Positions 35,618-44,601 of a stretch of DNA of 64,000 nt are shown piece after piece; the stretch's first letter is position 1, and each line of letters opens with the position of its first letter. Origin of the DNA: Alteraurantiacibacter aestuarii (lineage in GTDB: Bacteria > Pseudomonadota > Alphaproteobacteria > Sphingomonadales > Sphingomonadaceae); assembly GCF_009827405.1 (NCBI RefSeq), contig NZ_WTYY01000002.1, positions 310,001 to 374,000 on the forward strand, in the 5' to 3' direction. A model generated the notes under the pieces. That model was not told where the DNA came from, ran no database searches, and worked only from the letters and a program-made list of their open reading frames with translations. The translations under genes and the position numbers were made by a program.

Positions 35618-36568
35618 ATGACCAGCTTGCCGATCTGCGTTGCCGCACTTTACCAGTTCACGCGCTTTACCGATTGCGCGGCGGTGCAGGCACCGCTGCA
35701 GCAGGTCTGCGATACGCAGGGCATCAAGGGCACCATCCTGATCGCGGAGGAAGGCATCAACGGCACCATCGCCGGAACCGATGATGCCATTGCCGCGGTG
35801 CTGGGTCACATCCGCGCCCTGCCCGGCTGCGCCGATATCGGAATCAAGTTCTCGCGCGCGGCAGAGATTCCCTTCATCCGGATGAAAGTGCGGCTGAAGA
35901 AGGAGATCGTGACGCTGGGCCAGCCCGGTGTCGATCCGGTGGGCGACGTGGGCACCTATGTCGATCCGCAGGACTGGAACGCGCTGATCGCAGACCCGGA
36001 CACGATCGTGATCGACACGCGCAACGATTATGAGGTTTCGATCGGCCAGTTCGAAGGCGCGATTGATCCCAGGACCACCAGTTTCCGCGATTTCCCCGCA
36101 TGGTTCCGCGCCCGCCGGGCAGAGCTGCTGGGCCGCACCAACAAGCCCAGGGTGGCGATGTATTGCACCGGCGGCATTCGCTGCGAAAAGTCGACCGCCT
36201 TCCTGCGCTCCGAAGGGATCGAGGACGTCTATCACCTGAAGGGCGGCATCCTCTCCTACCTCGAACATATCCCCGAGGAGGAAAGCCGCTGGCGCGGTGA
36301 GTGCTTCGTGTTCGACGAACGCGTCAGCGTGGGTCACGGCCTGCAGCAGGGCGATTACACGCTGTGCCGCGCCTGCCGCCACCCTCTGGATGAGGAGGAC
36401 CGGGCTTCGGAATTCTATGAAAACGGCGTGTCCTGCCCGCATTGCCACGCTCAGCGCACGCCGCAGCAGCGCAGCCGCTATGCCGAACGCCAGAAGCAGA
36501 TGCGGCTGGCAAGGAAGCGCGGCCAGGCGCATGTCGGTGCAAGGCTGGCCGGTACGGATGACCGATAG
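35618..36568 (+). CDS. trhO: tRNA uridine 34 hydroxylase TrhO (rhodanese-like)
   Basis: A 316-residue YceA/TrhO protein. N-terminal [16 protein letters not shown] and [11 protein letters not shown] are the typical ACP-like region; the rhodanese domain ends in [14 protein letters not shown] with the active-site Cys. The tail has a zinc-type CRACRHPL and CPHCHA. TrhO hydroxylates U34 of certain tRNAs in an oxygen-dependent way. Its stop overlaps the GST start by 11 bases. Confidence 0.93.
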   Translation: MTSLPICVAALYQFTRFTDCAAVQAPLQQVCDTQGIKGTILIAEEGINGTIAGTDDAIAAVLGHIRALPGCADIGIKFSRAAEIPFIRMKVRLKKEIVTLGQPGVDPVGDVGTYVDPQDWNALIADPDTIVIDTRNDYEVSIGQFEGAIDPRTTSFRDFPAWFRARRAELLGRTNKPRVAMYCTGGIRCEKSTAFLRSEGIEDVYHLKGGILSYLEHIPEEESRWRGECFVFDERVSVGHGLQQGDYTLCRACRHPLDEEDRASEFYENGVSCPHCHAQRTPQQRSRYAERQKQMRLARKRGQAHVGARLAGTDDR

Positions 36569-37169
36569 GCCGGTCTTCTACAGCTTTCGCCGCTGCCCCT
36601 ATGCCATGCGCGCACGATTGGCATTGCAGAACAGCGGCATAGCGATCGAACACCGGGAGATCGTGCTGCGCGACAAGCCTGCGCATATGCTGGAAATCTC
36701 TCCCAAGGGCACGGTGCCGGTGCTGTTGTTGCCGGATGGACGCGTGCTGGAGGAAAGCCTCGATATCATGCGCTGGGCACTGGCGCTGAGCGACCCCGAA
36801 GGATGGCTGAGCGGCACTGACGATGCACTGATCGCCGCCAATGACGGGCCGTTCAAGCAGCACCTCGACCGCTACAAATATCCCTCGCGCTTTGATGGCG
36901 CCGATCCGCTGGAACACCGCGCGGGAGGCCTGGCGATCCTGCAAGATCTGGAGCAGCGGCTGGCGCAGCAGCCATTCCTGTGCGGACCAACCCGCAGCTT
37001 CACCGATGCGGCCATCGCGCCCTTCGTGCGGCAATTCGCACATACTGACCGGGACTGGTTTGTTGCACAGCAATTGCCAGCCTTGCAGGCCTGGCTGGAG
37101 AGCTATCTGGCATCGGACCTGTTCACCGCGATCATGGCAAAGCACCCGATTTGGGTGCCGACCGACTAA
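36558..37169 (+). CDS. Glutathione S-transferase
   Basis: A 203-residue GST-fold protein. The N-terminal thioredoxin-like domain has [19 protein letters not shown] with a glutaredoxin-like CPYA, and [18 protein letters not shown], where the cis-Pro binds glutathione. The C-terminal helical domain has [14 protein letters not shown]. The substrate is unknown. It is co-transcribed with trhO and overlaps its end. Confidence 0.9.
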   Translation: MTDRPVFYSFRRCPYAMRARLALQNSGIAIEHREIVLRDKPAHMLEISPKGTVPVLLLPDGRVLEESLDIMRWALALSDPEGWLSGTDDALIAANDGPFKQHLDRYKYPSRFDGADPLEHRAGGLAILQDLEQRLAQQPFLCGPTRSFTDAAIAPFVRQFAHTDRDWFVAQQLPALQAWLESYLASDLFTAIMAKHPIWVPTD

Positions 37170-37183
37170 TCTGGCCGACTGAT

Positions 37184-38296
37184 CTACAGCGCGACCGGCT
37201 CTTCGCCCTGCAACACGTGGGAGCAGCCCAGCTTTGCCGGATCATCCTGTTCCGAAAGCGCCGCCAGCGTGCGCCAGCCTTCGCCGCGCAACTGCGCCGC
37301 AGCGCCGCGATCATGGCCCAGCGGCAGGAACACCTTGGCGCCGAGGTCCTCATTACCCTTCACCGCCTCGACCAGTTCTTCGGGGTAGAGCGAGAAGCCG
37401 GTGGCAGGCTCGTTACTGCCGCCGATCATGTAGGTGCCGCCGCGGCCCAGCGCACCGCGCACGCCATCGGCAAAGATCGTGAAGCCGAACCAGCTCTGAT
37501 ATTCAAAGCCGTGGCGTTCTGACGGATCGAGCGTCAGCCGCGCCTTGCCCGCCACGCGTGCGGCAATCTGGCGCAGGCCTTCCAGCCGGGTGGCCAGCGC
37601 CCCGCCGGCATCGAAGGCGGCGAGTTTCTCGGCGGCTTCCTCGAACGGTCCGCTGGCGAACAGCAGCGGGATATACGCCTCGCCGCCCGCTTCCTTCAGC
37701 CCGCCTGCATCCTTGGCATCCAGCTCGCGGCGCACGGCATCGCGCTGCTCGGGATCGAGCGGACAGGTATCCTGTGCCAGCGTATCCACCAGATCCGGCA
37801 GGGTGAAATCGACAGAGATGCCGGTGGCACCGGCAGCTTCGAGAGCGGCAATCGCCAGCTCTACCATTTCGCCTGCCGCAGCCGCGCTGTCACTGCCGAT
37901 CAGCTCCGCGCCGATCTGCAGGTTTTCGCGCCGCGGCTCCAGCTGGTCCCCGGCGATGCGCACCACCTGCCCAGCATAGCACAGGCGCAGCGGGCGCGGC
38001 GTGGTGGCAAGGCTGGTGGCGGAAATGCGCCCGACCTGTGCGGTAATGTCCGATCGCAGCGCCAGCGTGCGCAGGCTCTTGGGATCGACGAAGCGGAACA
38101 TGTGCCGCGTCAGCAGGCCATCGGTGCGACGGGCCATGCTCTTTTCAAATTCGATAAGCGGAGGGCGCACACGGTCAAAACCGTGCGCGCCCATCACCGC
38201 CATTGCAGCATATTCGATACGGGCTGCCGCTGCCGCGCTTTGCGGCAGGCGGTCTTCCAGCCCTTCGGGCAGCAGGTCCGATGTAGGATCGTTCAT
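37184..38296 (-). CDS. hisZ: ATP phosphoribosyltransferase regulatory subunit HisZ
   Basis: A 370-residue class II aminoacyl-tRNA synthetase-like protein. ALRSDITAQVGRISAT and RLCYAGQVVR are the motif-2 region, and GRGGTYMIGGSNEPATGFSL motif 3. HisZ works with the short form of HisG in histidine synthesis; hisG is not in this window. It lies 28 bases after serA on the same strand, so the serC-serA-hisZ run probably shares one message. Confidence 0.92.
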   Translation of the reverse strand: MNDPTSDLLPEGLEDRLPQSAAAAARIEYAAMAVMGAHGFDRVRPPLIEFEKSMARRTDGLLTRHMFRFVDPKSLRTLALRSDITAQVGRISATSLATTPRPLRLCYAGQVVRIAGDQLEPRRENLQIGAELIGSDSAAAAGEMVELAIAALEAAGATGISVDFTLPDLVDTLAQDTCPLDPEQRDAVRRELDAKDAGGLKEAGGEAYIPLLFASGPFEEAAEKLAAFDAGGALATRLEGLRQIAARVAGKARLTLDPSERHGFEYQSWFGFTIFADGVRGALGRGGTYMIGGSNEPATGFSLYPEELVEAVKGNEDLGAKVFLPLGHDRGAAAQLRGEGWRTLAALSEQDDPAKLGCSHVLQGEEPVAL

Positions 38297-38324
38297 CACC
38301 CGCAAGCCCCTAGCGCCTTCCACG

Positions 38325-39908
38325 TCAGAAAGACAACGCCTTCACGACCTTCACGCCTTCGATTTTGCTGGCCTTGTCGATCACATCGGCAGGGATGCGC
38401 TGGTCAACCGAAAGCAGCAGCACAGCTTCCCCGCCCGCTTCGCGGCGACCAAGGTGGAAGGTGCCGATGTTGATTCCGGCCTCACCCATCAGCGAGCCCA
38501 TACGGCCGATGAAGCCGGGCGCATCCTGGTTGACGACATAGAGCATGTGGCCATCCAGATCGGCTTCGATCCCGATACCGAAGATCTCCACCAGACGCGG
38601 TGCGTTTTCGCCGAACAGCGTACCGGCAACCGAACGCGGTCCCTGGCTGGTGGCCACGGTCACGCGCAGTAGCGTGTGGTACACGCCCTCGTGCTCGTAA
38701 CGGACGGAACGGACCTGCAAGCCGCGCTCCTTCGCCAGGTAAGGCGCGTTGACCATGTTCACCGTGTCCGAATAGTGGCGCATGAAGCCGGCCAGAACCG
38801 CACCTTCGATCGGCTTGCCGTTGAGTTCGGCAGCAGCGCCCGAACGCTCGATGGTGATTTCGGTCAGATTGCCGTGAGCCAGCTGGCTGACCAGCGAGCC
38901 GAGCTTTTCCGCCAGCGCCATGTACGGCTTCAGCTTGGGCGCTTCCTCGGCGCTGAGCGAAGGCATGTTGAGCGCATTGGTAACGCCGCCGGTGAGCAGG
39001 AAGTCGCTCATCTGTTCGGCCACCTGCAAGGCCACGTTGACCTGCGCTTCAGTGGTCGATGCACCCAGATGCGGGGTGCAGATGAAATTGGGCGTGCCGA
39101 ACAGCGGGCTTTCCTTGGCCGGTTCCACTGCAAACACGTCCAGCGCGGCGCCTGCCACATGGCCGCTGTCGAGCGCTTCCTTCAGAGCGACCTCATCGAT
39201 CAGCCCGCCGCGCGCGCAATTGACGATGCGCACGCCCTTCTTGGCCTTGGCCAGACGATCACGGTTGAGGATGTTGCGCGTCTCATCGGTCAGCGGCGTG
39301 TGCAGGGTGATGAAATCGGCCCGTTCCAGCAGCTGTTCCAGATCGACCTTCTCCACGCCCATTTCCACGGCGCGTTCGGGCGTCAGGAAGGGATCGTAGG
39401 CGACAACCTTCATCTTCAGGCCCAGCGCGCGCGATGCGACGATGGAGCCGATATTGCCGGCGCCGATCAGGCCCAGCACCTTGCCGGTGACTTCCACGCC
39501 CATGAAGCCGTTCTTCGGCCACAGCCCCTGCTGCGTCTGCGCATTGGCTTCCGGAATTTGCCGGGCCAGTGCGAACATCAGGGCGATGGCGTGTTCGGCA
39601 GTGGTGATGGAATTGCCGAACGGCGTGTTCATCACCACCACGCCCTTTGAACTGGCGTAGGGGATGTCGACATTGTCCACGCCAATGCCGGCGCGGCCGA
39701 TGACCTTCAGATTGGTGGCCGCATCGAGGATCTCTGCCGTCACCTTGGTGGAAGACCGAATGGCGAGGCCATCGTACTGGCCGATGATGGCGATCAGTTC
39801 TTCGGGCGTCTTGCCGGTGATGACGTCCACATCGCAGCCGCGATCTTCAAAGATCTTGGCGGCATTGGGGTCCATCTTGTCGGCAATGAGTACTTTGGGC
39901 TTGGTCAT
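38325..39908 (-). CDS. serA: D-3-phosphoglycerate dehydrogenase
   Basis: A 527-residue type 1 SerA. It has the NAD-binding fold VLGLIGAGNIGSIVASRALG, VNCARGGLIDEVALKEAL, and the catalytic HLGASTTEAQVNVA. A C-terminal intervening domain and an ACT domain (RMGSLMGEAGINIGTFHLGR) follow. It oxidises 3-phosphoglycerate to start serine synthesis. GGGAG precedes the ATG. It lies 111 bases after serC. Confidence 0.97.
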   Translation of the reverse strand: MTKPKVLIADKMDPNAAKIFEDRGCDVDVITGKTPEELIAIIGQYDGLAIRSSTKVTAEILDAATNLKVIGRAGIGVDNVDIPYASSKGVVVMNTPFGNSITTAEHAIALMFALARQIPEANAQTQQGLWPKNGFMGVEVTGKVLGLIGAGNIGSIVASRALGLKMKVVAYDPFLTPERAVEMGVEKVDLEQLLERADFITLHTPLTDETRNILNRDRLAKAKKGVRIVNCARGGLIDEVALKEALDSGHVAGAALDVFAVEPAKESPLFGTPNFICTPHLGASTTEAQVNVALQVAEQMSDFLLTGGVTNALNMPSLSAEEAPKLKPYMALAEKLGSLVSQLAHGNLTEITIERSGAAAELNGKPIEGAVLAGFMRHYSDTVNMVNAPYLAKERGLQVRSVRYEHEGVYHTLLRVTVATSQGPRSVAGTLFGENAPRLVEIFGIGIEADLDGHMLYVVNQDAPGFIGRMGSLMGEAGINIGTFHLGRREAGGEAVLLLSVDQRIPADVIDKASKIEGVKVVKALSF

Positions 39909-39984
39909 GGGAATTCTCCCGTAAAATGAGAACAGGCGCGCGAAAGGGGGATGTGTGGCGTCGCCGTTTGAAAAAGGGGATAGC

Positions 39985-40006
39985 GGGCCCCGCACGAAGC
40001 GGGGCC
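39985..40006 (-). other. GC-rich hairpin between serC and serA
   Basis: GGCCCCGC (39986-39993) and GCGGGGCC (39999-40006) form a perfect eight-base stem with a five-base loop. Downstream on the minus strand, about six bases on, is CCCCTTTTT. It could be a weak terminator or a processing site setting serA below serC. Confidence 0.5.
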
Positions 40007-40019
40007 ACGCCGGTCAGCT

Positions 40020-41180
40020 TTACAGCGTGCCGTTCTTCAGGGCTTCATAAGCCCATTCGATCCACGGCAGCAGGCGCTTGATATCCTCGGCTTCCACCGA
40101 ACCACCGCACCAGATGCGCAGCGACGGCGGAGCATCGCGGTAGCCGTTGAAATCATAGCCGATGTCCATTGCTTCAAGCTTGGAAGCGATGGTCTTGGGC
40201 ACAGCTGCCTGCTCTTCAGCGGAGAGGTTGTCATACCACTCGCCCTGGAAGACCATGCACACACCGGTGTTGGTGCGCTGGGCGGGATCGGGAACCATGT
40301 TGCGCAGCCAGGGCGTGCTCTCGATCCAGTCGGTCACGATCTTGGCATTGGCATCGGCACGTTCGAACATCGCCTTGCGGCCACCGATCGACCTGGCCCA
40401 TTCCAGCGCCATGATGTAATCTTCGGTCGCCAGCATGGAGGGGGTGTTGATCGTGGCGCCTTCGAAGATGCCGGTGTTGATCTTGTTACCCTTCTTCAGG
40501 CGGAACAGCTTGGGAAGCGGCCATTCGGGATCATAGCTTTCGATCCGCTCAACCGCCTTGGGGCTGAGGATCAGCATGCCGTGCTGCGCTTCTGAGCCCA
40601 GCACCTTCTGCCAGCTGTAGGTGGTGGCATCGAGCTTGGCCCAATCCATCTCCATCGCGAACACGGCGCTGGTGGCATCGTTGATGGTGATGCCTTCGCG
40701 GCCCGGCGCAAGCCAATCCGTATTGGGGATCTTCGCGCCCGAAGTGGTGCCGTTCCAGGTGAAAACGACATCGTTTTCCTGGGGGATCTGCGCAAGATCG
40801 GGAATATGGCCGTAATCGGCGTCCAGCACCTGCAGGTTGGGCAGCTTGAGCTGCTTGACCGCATCCTGAATCCACACGTTGCCGAAGCTTTCCCATGCGG
40901 CCACAGTTGTCGGGCGGTTGCCCAGCATGGACCACATCGCGCATTCCAGCGCGCCGGTATCGGAGCCGGGCATGATGCCGACCAGATAATCATCGGGAAC
41001 GCCGAGCAATTCCTTGCTCAGGTCGATGGCATATTTCAGCCGGCCCTTGGCATATTTGGAGCGATGCGAACGTCCCAGGCTCTTGATATCGAGCTTGTCG
41101 AGCGACCAGCCGGGAAATTTGCAGGTGGGTCCGGATGAAAAAAACGGGCGCTCCGGACGAAGCGTAGGTTCGGTACTCAT
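40020..41180 (-). CDS. serC: Phosphoserine aminotransferase
   Basis: A 386-residue SerC of the longer alphaproteobacterial type. FFSSGPTCKFPGW at the start, MPGSDTGALECAMWSMLG and TWNGTTSGAKIPN are typical; SWQKVLGSEAQHGMLILSP contains the PLP lysine. It converts 3-phosphohydroxypyruvate to phosphoserine. A strong ribosome site (AAGGAGAG) lies within a hairpin just upstream, and a promoter lies about 60-85 bases upstream. Confidence 0.96.
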   Translation of the reverse strand: MSTEPTLRPERPFFSSGPTCKFPGWSLDKLDIKSLGRSHRSKYAKGRLKYAIDLSKELLGVPDDYLVGIMPGSDTGALECAMWSMLGNRPTTVAAWESFGNVWIQDAVKQLKLPNLQVLDADYGHIPDLAQIPQENDVVFTWNGTTSGAKIPNTDWLAPGREGITINDATSAVFAMEMDWAKLDATTYSWQKVLGSEAQHGMLILSPKAVERIESYDPEWPLPKLFRLKKGNKINTGIFEGATINTPSMLATEDYIMALEWARSIGGRKAMFERADANAKIVTDWIESTPWLRNMVPDPAQRTNTGVCMVFQGEWYDNLSAEEQAAVPKTIASKLEAMDIGYDFNGYRDAPPSLRIWCGGSVEAEDIKRLLPWIEWAYEALKNGTL

Positions 41181-41242
41181 TTGTATTCTCTCCTTGCAGA
41201 GAGCTCGCGCGGCGTTGGGACCGCGTGGCCCGTCGGCGGCCC
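41181..41242 (-). promoter_or_regulatory. serC leader RNA candidate
   Basis: The 62-base leader folds into two hairpins on the minus strand. The first pairs GGGCCGC (41236-41242) with GCGGTCCC (41217-41224), with one bulged base. The second pairs CTCTC (41199-41203) with GAGAG (41188-41192), whose arm is part of the ribosome site AAGGAGAG. This layout, a conserved stem then a stem that covers the ribosome site, fits the alphaproteobacterial serC leader motif (Rfam RF00517), but I matched it from memory only. Confidence 0.55.
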
Positions 41243-41266
41243 TAGGCGGATGCCGATCTGAGTCAA
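41239..41266 (-). promoter_or_regulatory. Predicted serC promoter
   Basis: TTGACT (41261-41266), 16 bp, TAGGGC (41239-41244) on the minus strand. The transcript would start just before the first leader hairpin. Confidence 0.5.
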
Positions 41267-41313
41267 GCGCGATTATGATTTCTGCACCGCTGCGCGCGCT
41301 CGCCATCCGGAAA

Positions 41314-41328
41314 TTAGGAAAATATTAA
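41314..41328. promoter_or_regulatory. Possible CtrA box before the extensin-like gene
   Basis: TTAG-N7-TTAA matches the CtrA consensus TTAA-N7-TTAA with one mismatch and lies 25 bases before the ATG of the extensin-like gene. A single one-mismatch match is weak evidence. Confidence 0.25.
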
Positions 41329-41353
41329 CCACAGGTCCGCCAGAAACATCAGT

Positions 41354-42034
41354 ATGACCCGCTTTGCCATCATCGCCATGTCGGCTGCACTGCTATCCGG
41401 ATGCTCGGTCGTGCCCGAATCACGCGGGCAACAGCGCGCTGCGCCCCGCGCGCAGCAAAGCGTTACCGTTGCCACCGCCGCCCGCCCGCAGGAGAGCCAG
41501 TGCCTGACCCGGCTTGGCCAGGCAGGTGTGCAGTTCTCCCCCCTTCCCGATCGCTATACTGGTGAGGGGTGCAGCAACATCGGCACTGTCCAGCTGACCG
41601 CGCTGCGCAGCGATATCACCACCATGGCGGTCAGCAATATCGGCCCCGTGCAATGCGATGTGGGCAATGTCTTTGCCAGCTGGGCACGCTTCGGCGTGGA
41701 CCGCGCCGCCCGCCAGCTGCTGGGATCGCCGCTGCAACGCATAGAGACCATGGGCAGCTATTCCTGCCGCAATGTTGCCGGTTCCGCGCGCCGATCCGCC
41801 CATGCCACCGCCGGAGCCATCGATGTGGCCGCCTTCATCCTGGCCGATGGCCGCCGCATCAGCGTGGCCGATGACTGGAACAATGGCTCTTCGGCAGAGC
41901 GGGAGTTCCTGCGGGTGGTGCAAGGCAGCGCGTGCCGCCGCTTTGCGACCGTGCTCGGCCCTGAATACAACGCCGCCCACCGCGATCATTTCCACGTCGA
42001 AGGGGTGATGGAGGGCAGTTCGTTCTGCCGTTGA
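41354..42034 (+). CDS. Extensin-like family lipoprotein
   Basis: A 226-residue protein with lipobox ALLSGC. The C-terminal two thirds match the extensin-like C-terminal domain PF06904: a stretch with SCRNVAGSARRSAHATAGAI and RDHFHVEG, with His and Asp residues like those of metal-dependent peptidoglycan peptidases. It is common in alphaproteobacteria. A cell-wall role is probable. Four or more Cys residues in pairs suggest disulfides. Confidence 0.87.
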   Translation: MTRFAIIAMSAALLSGCSVVPESRGQQRAAPRAQQSVTVATAARPQESQCLTRLGQAGVQFSPLPDRYTGEGCSNIGTVQLTALRSDITTMAVSNIGPVQCDVGNVFASWARFGVDRAARQLLGSPLQRIETMGSYSCRNVAGSARRSAHATAGAIDVAAFILADGRRISVADDWNNGSSAEREFLRVVQGSACRRFATVLGPEYNAAHRDHFHVEGVMEGSSFCR

Positions 42035-42074
42035 TCTGGCCCGTGCCTATGGCCGCCGAGGGCTGAGGACAGAG

Positions 42075-42752
42075 CTATTCGCCAGCCAGCCGCGCACGCG
42101 GGGCCCGCTCACCTTCGTCGAATGTCTGGTAGGTGGCACTACCGTCCACGTCGTAATTGGCTTCCAGACGCAGGCGCACCACTTCGGCGGCATGCTGCGC
42201 GCCGAGCTTTTCCATCATGTTGGCGCGGTGGATTTCCACTGTACGCGGACTGATTTCCAGCGCCCGGGCAATCGCCTTGTTGGAACATCCCTCGCTCAGC
42301 CATTCCAGCACTTCACGCTCTCGCTTGCTCAGCGTGCCGATCCGCTGGCGGGCTTCCACCAGCCGGCGGCGTGCTTCGGCATGGCGGCCCGCATCGACCA
42401 TCACATGCGTGGCCATGCGGCTGAACTCCTCCTCGTTCAGGGGCAGGCGCAGATAATCGAGCGCACCGGCCCTGATCGCCTGCACCACCTCATCCACATC
42501 GGGCGCGTGAGAGGCGGCGACCACCGGCAACCAGACACCGGCATCGCTGAGCCGTTCGAGCAGGCTGTCCACCCCGCTGGTGAGGATACTGTCGCAGGCG
42601 ATGATCACGCCTTTCGTGGGCGACATCATCAGCAATTCGGCGATATCCGAATAGACCTCTGCATGATGGCCGAGCGAAAAGGCCAGGCGTGAATGTTCCG
42701 CGCGAAGACGGCTGTCGCCGCCCAGGATGTGAAGTGTGAGTCGTTTTTCCAT
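42075..42752 (-). CDS. LuxR/FixJ-type regulator with a degenerate receiver
   Basis: A 225-residue protein. The C-terminal LuxR helix-turn-helix is clear: LSKREREVLEWLSEGCSNKA and ALEISPRTVEIHRANMMEKL. The N-terminal half aligns with a FixJ-type receiver, with an Asp at the phosphoacceptor place (IIACDSILTSGVDSL). The acidic pair near the start is reduced (HILGGDSRL) and the conserved Lys is Leu (YLRLPLNEEEF). Phosphorylation is therefore doubtful. It is divergent from nothing; its upstream region holds two inverted repeats. Target genes are unknown. Confidence 0.85.
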   Translation of the reverse strand: MEKRLTLHILGGDSRLRAEHSRLAFSLGHHAEVYSDIAELLMMSPTKGVIIACDSILTSGVDSLLERLSDAGVWLPVVAASHAPDVDEVVQAIRAGALDYLRLPLNEEEFSRMATHVMVDAGRHAEARRRLVEARQRIGTLSKREREVLEWLSEGCSNKAIARALEISPRTVEIHRANMMEKLGAQHAAEVVRLRLEANYDVDGSATYQTFDEGERAPRARLAGE

Positions 42753-42858
42753 GGCTCAGATATGTGCAGCCATTGGCGGGGCCTGGCACGAAAGGTCTGA
42801 ACCATAACCAAGCAAATATACCTGCCGGGCGACTGTTTTTCGGGAGAATTGCACGATT

Positions 42859-42886
42859 GAATTCCATCCATTGTGGAGCGGAATTC
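42859..42886. promoter_or_regulatory. Inverted repeat upstream of the LuxR-type gene (I)
   Basis: GAATTCC and GGAATTC are separated by 14 bases that themselves contain TCCA-TTG-TGGA. It can form an imperfect hairpin or act as a protein site. It lies about 110-135 bases upstream of the regulator's start. Confidence 0.4.
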
Positions 42887-42926
42887 GGTATTATCCCGGA
42901 AAGGAAGTCTACTTATGATGTTTTCC

Positions 42927-42944
42927 CTAGGTAGAGACACCTAG
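42927..42944. promoter_or_regulatory. Inverted repeat CTAGGT-N6-ACCTAG
   Basis: A perfect six-base dyad with a six-base spacer lies between the Anbu gene end and the LuxR-type gene. CTAG is rare in GC-rich genomes, and here it occurs twice in 18 bases, which favours a real protein-binding site. Confidence 0.45.
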
Positions 42945-42957
42945 TTGTTGAGGCAAT

Positions 42958-43719
42958 TCAACGAGTTGCCTTGTCCGTGTCCTGCTGGAAGCTGTAATCC
43001 GGCAGGGAGTGGAACGCACTGCGCAAGGCTTCGCTCCAGCTCGATGAGATGGCATCGAAATAAGGATCGGTCTGGTCAATCCGGCGCATATGCAGCGGCT
43101 CGAAATTGTCACGCTCGATCACCATCAGGTCCAGCGGCAGGCCGACCGAGAGATTGGCCTTGAGCGTGGAATCGAAGCTGACCATCAGCAGCTTCACCGC
43201 ATCTTCAAAGCTCATCGAGCGGTCATAGGCGCGGATCAGGATCGGGCGGCCATACTTGGTTTCGCCAATCTGGAAGAACGGCGTGTCGAAGCTGGCTTCG
43301 ATGAAATTGCCTTCCGGGTAGATCATGAACAGGCGCGGCTCCATCCCGGCAATCTGCCCGGCGAGGATGATCGAGGCGGTAAAGCGCCCCTTGCCGTTCT
43401 GGCCGTTTTCGGACTGGGTGGCGTGCACGGTTTCGCGCAGCAGCTTGCCGATCTCCACAGCCACCTGGAACATGGTGGGCAGTTCCAGCAGCGAGTTCTG
43501 CCTCTCTCCCGGTGCCTTGGTGCGCTCCTCCAGCCGGCTGATCACCGCCTGGGTGGTGGCCAGATTGCCCGCCGTCATCAGCGACAGGATGCGCTCTCCC
43601 GGCACCGTCCAGTGGGTCATCTTGCGGAAGATCGAGATATTGTCGACGCCCGAATTGGTGCGCGTATCGCTCATCAGGACCAGGCCCTTGTCGAGCACCA
43701 TGCCAACGCAATAAGTCAT
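42958..43719 (-). CDS. Anbu proteasome-like peptidase
   Basis: A 253-residue protein of the Anbu (ancestral beta-subunit) type, related to HslV and proteasome beta subunits. After removal of Met, Thr1 (TYCVGMVLDKG) would be the nucleophile, Asp17 (SDTRTNSGVDN) and Lys32 (IFRKMTHW) the other catalytic residues. Anbu rings have been solved in other bacteria but the physiological target is not settled. It is the last gene of the run ATP-grasp, alpha-E, transglutaminase, Anbu, the known Anbu cluster. Confidence 0.93.
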   Translation of the reverse strand: MTYCVGMVLDKGLVLMSDTRTNSGVDNISIFRKMTHWTVPGERILSLMTAGNLATTQAVISRLEERTKAPGERQNSLLELPTMFQVAVEIGKLLRETVHATQSENGQNGKGRFTASIILAGQIAGMEPRLFMIYPEGNFIEASFDTPFFQIGETKYGRPILIRAYDRSMSFEDAVKLLMVSFDSTLKANLSVGLPLDLMVIERDNFEPLHMRRIDQTDPYFDAISSSWSEALRSAFHSLPDYSFQQDTDKATR

Positions 43720-43769
43720 TTGAGTACCTGTACTTTCAAGAATTCAACGGCAGACAATTGTCCGGACCG

Positions 43770-44585
43770 TCATTGTTGGACCATCTGCTGTTCGACCGAA
43801 AGGTCGACAGTCAGGTCCTTGGTCGATGCACCATAGCTGGTGCCCGTTATGGGTGCCGCATCGCGGTAGTCACGGCCCGTGGCGACACGCACATAGCGCT
43901 CATCCGGGCTGATACCGTTCGAAACATCGAAACCGACCCAGCCAAGCCCCTCCACATGGGCTTCCGCCCAGGCGTGGGTTGCCTCCTGCTGGATCCGGTC
44001 ATTCATCATCAGATAGCCACTGACATAACGCGCCGGAATGCCCAATGCGCGCGCCGCACCAATGAAGATCTGTGCGTGGTCCTGGCAAACGCCGCCGCCA
44101 TCGGCCAGCGCCTGTTCCGCGGTGGTGTCCACATGGGTCACGCCAATTTCATATTTCACCGCTTCGATCGTGGCGGCCGAAAGACTGTGCAGCATGGCCA
44201 GCTTGTCATCATCATTACGGCGAACGGCAGCGATCAGCGCATTCAGCTTTGGCCCTGGCCGCGTGCGCTTGGTCTGCGCCAGAAACGACCACAGCGGCAG
44301 GAAGCCCGAATGGGTACCCAGAACGCCCGCACTGTCATTGGTGTCCACCGTGCCCTGACATCTGACGACCACTTCCTGCGTTCCGGGAAGGACCGAGATC
44401 AGCGAGGTGTGATTGAAGTTCTGGTCATCATATTCCAGTTCCAGCACCGCGCCTTCAAAGCTCATCGTCCAGTCGACAATGATCTGCCCCTGCGTTGCCT
44501 TGGGCGTCAGCCGCAGGCGCTGCAACGCGTGCTTTACCGGCTGGTCGAACACGTAATGGGTCGTGTGATTGATGGCTAAGCGCAT
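43770..44585 (-). CDS. Transglutaminase-like cysteine protease of the Anbu cluster
   Basis: A 271-residue protein. The N-terminal beta domain (YVFDQPVKHALQRLRLTP) precedes a transglutaminase-like core with Cys (GGGVCQDHAQIFIGAAR), His (ATHAWAEAHV) and Asp (GWVGFDVSNG). Proteins of this type (COG1305) occur with alpha-E and ATP-grasp genes and may cleave or form isopeptide bonds. It lies 16 bases after the alpha-E gene and 50 bases before Anbu. Confidence 0.9.
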   Translation of the reverse strand: MRLAINHTTHYVFDQPVKHALQRLRLTPKATQGQIIVDWTMSFEGAVLELEYDDQNFNHTSLISVLPGTQEVVVRCQGTVDTNDSAGVLGTHSGFLPLWSFLAQTKRTRPGPKLNALIAAVRRNDDDKLAMLHSLSAATIEAVKYEIGVTHVDTTAEQALADGGGVCQDHAQIFIGAARALGIPARYVSGYLMMNDRIQQEATHAWAEAHVEGLGWVGFDVSNGISPDERYVRVATGRDYRDAAPITGTSYGASTKDLTVDLSVEQQMVQQ

Positions 44586-44601
44586 GATTGTGGACCCCGG
44601 A

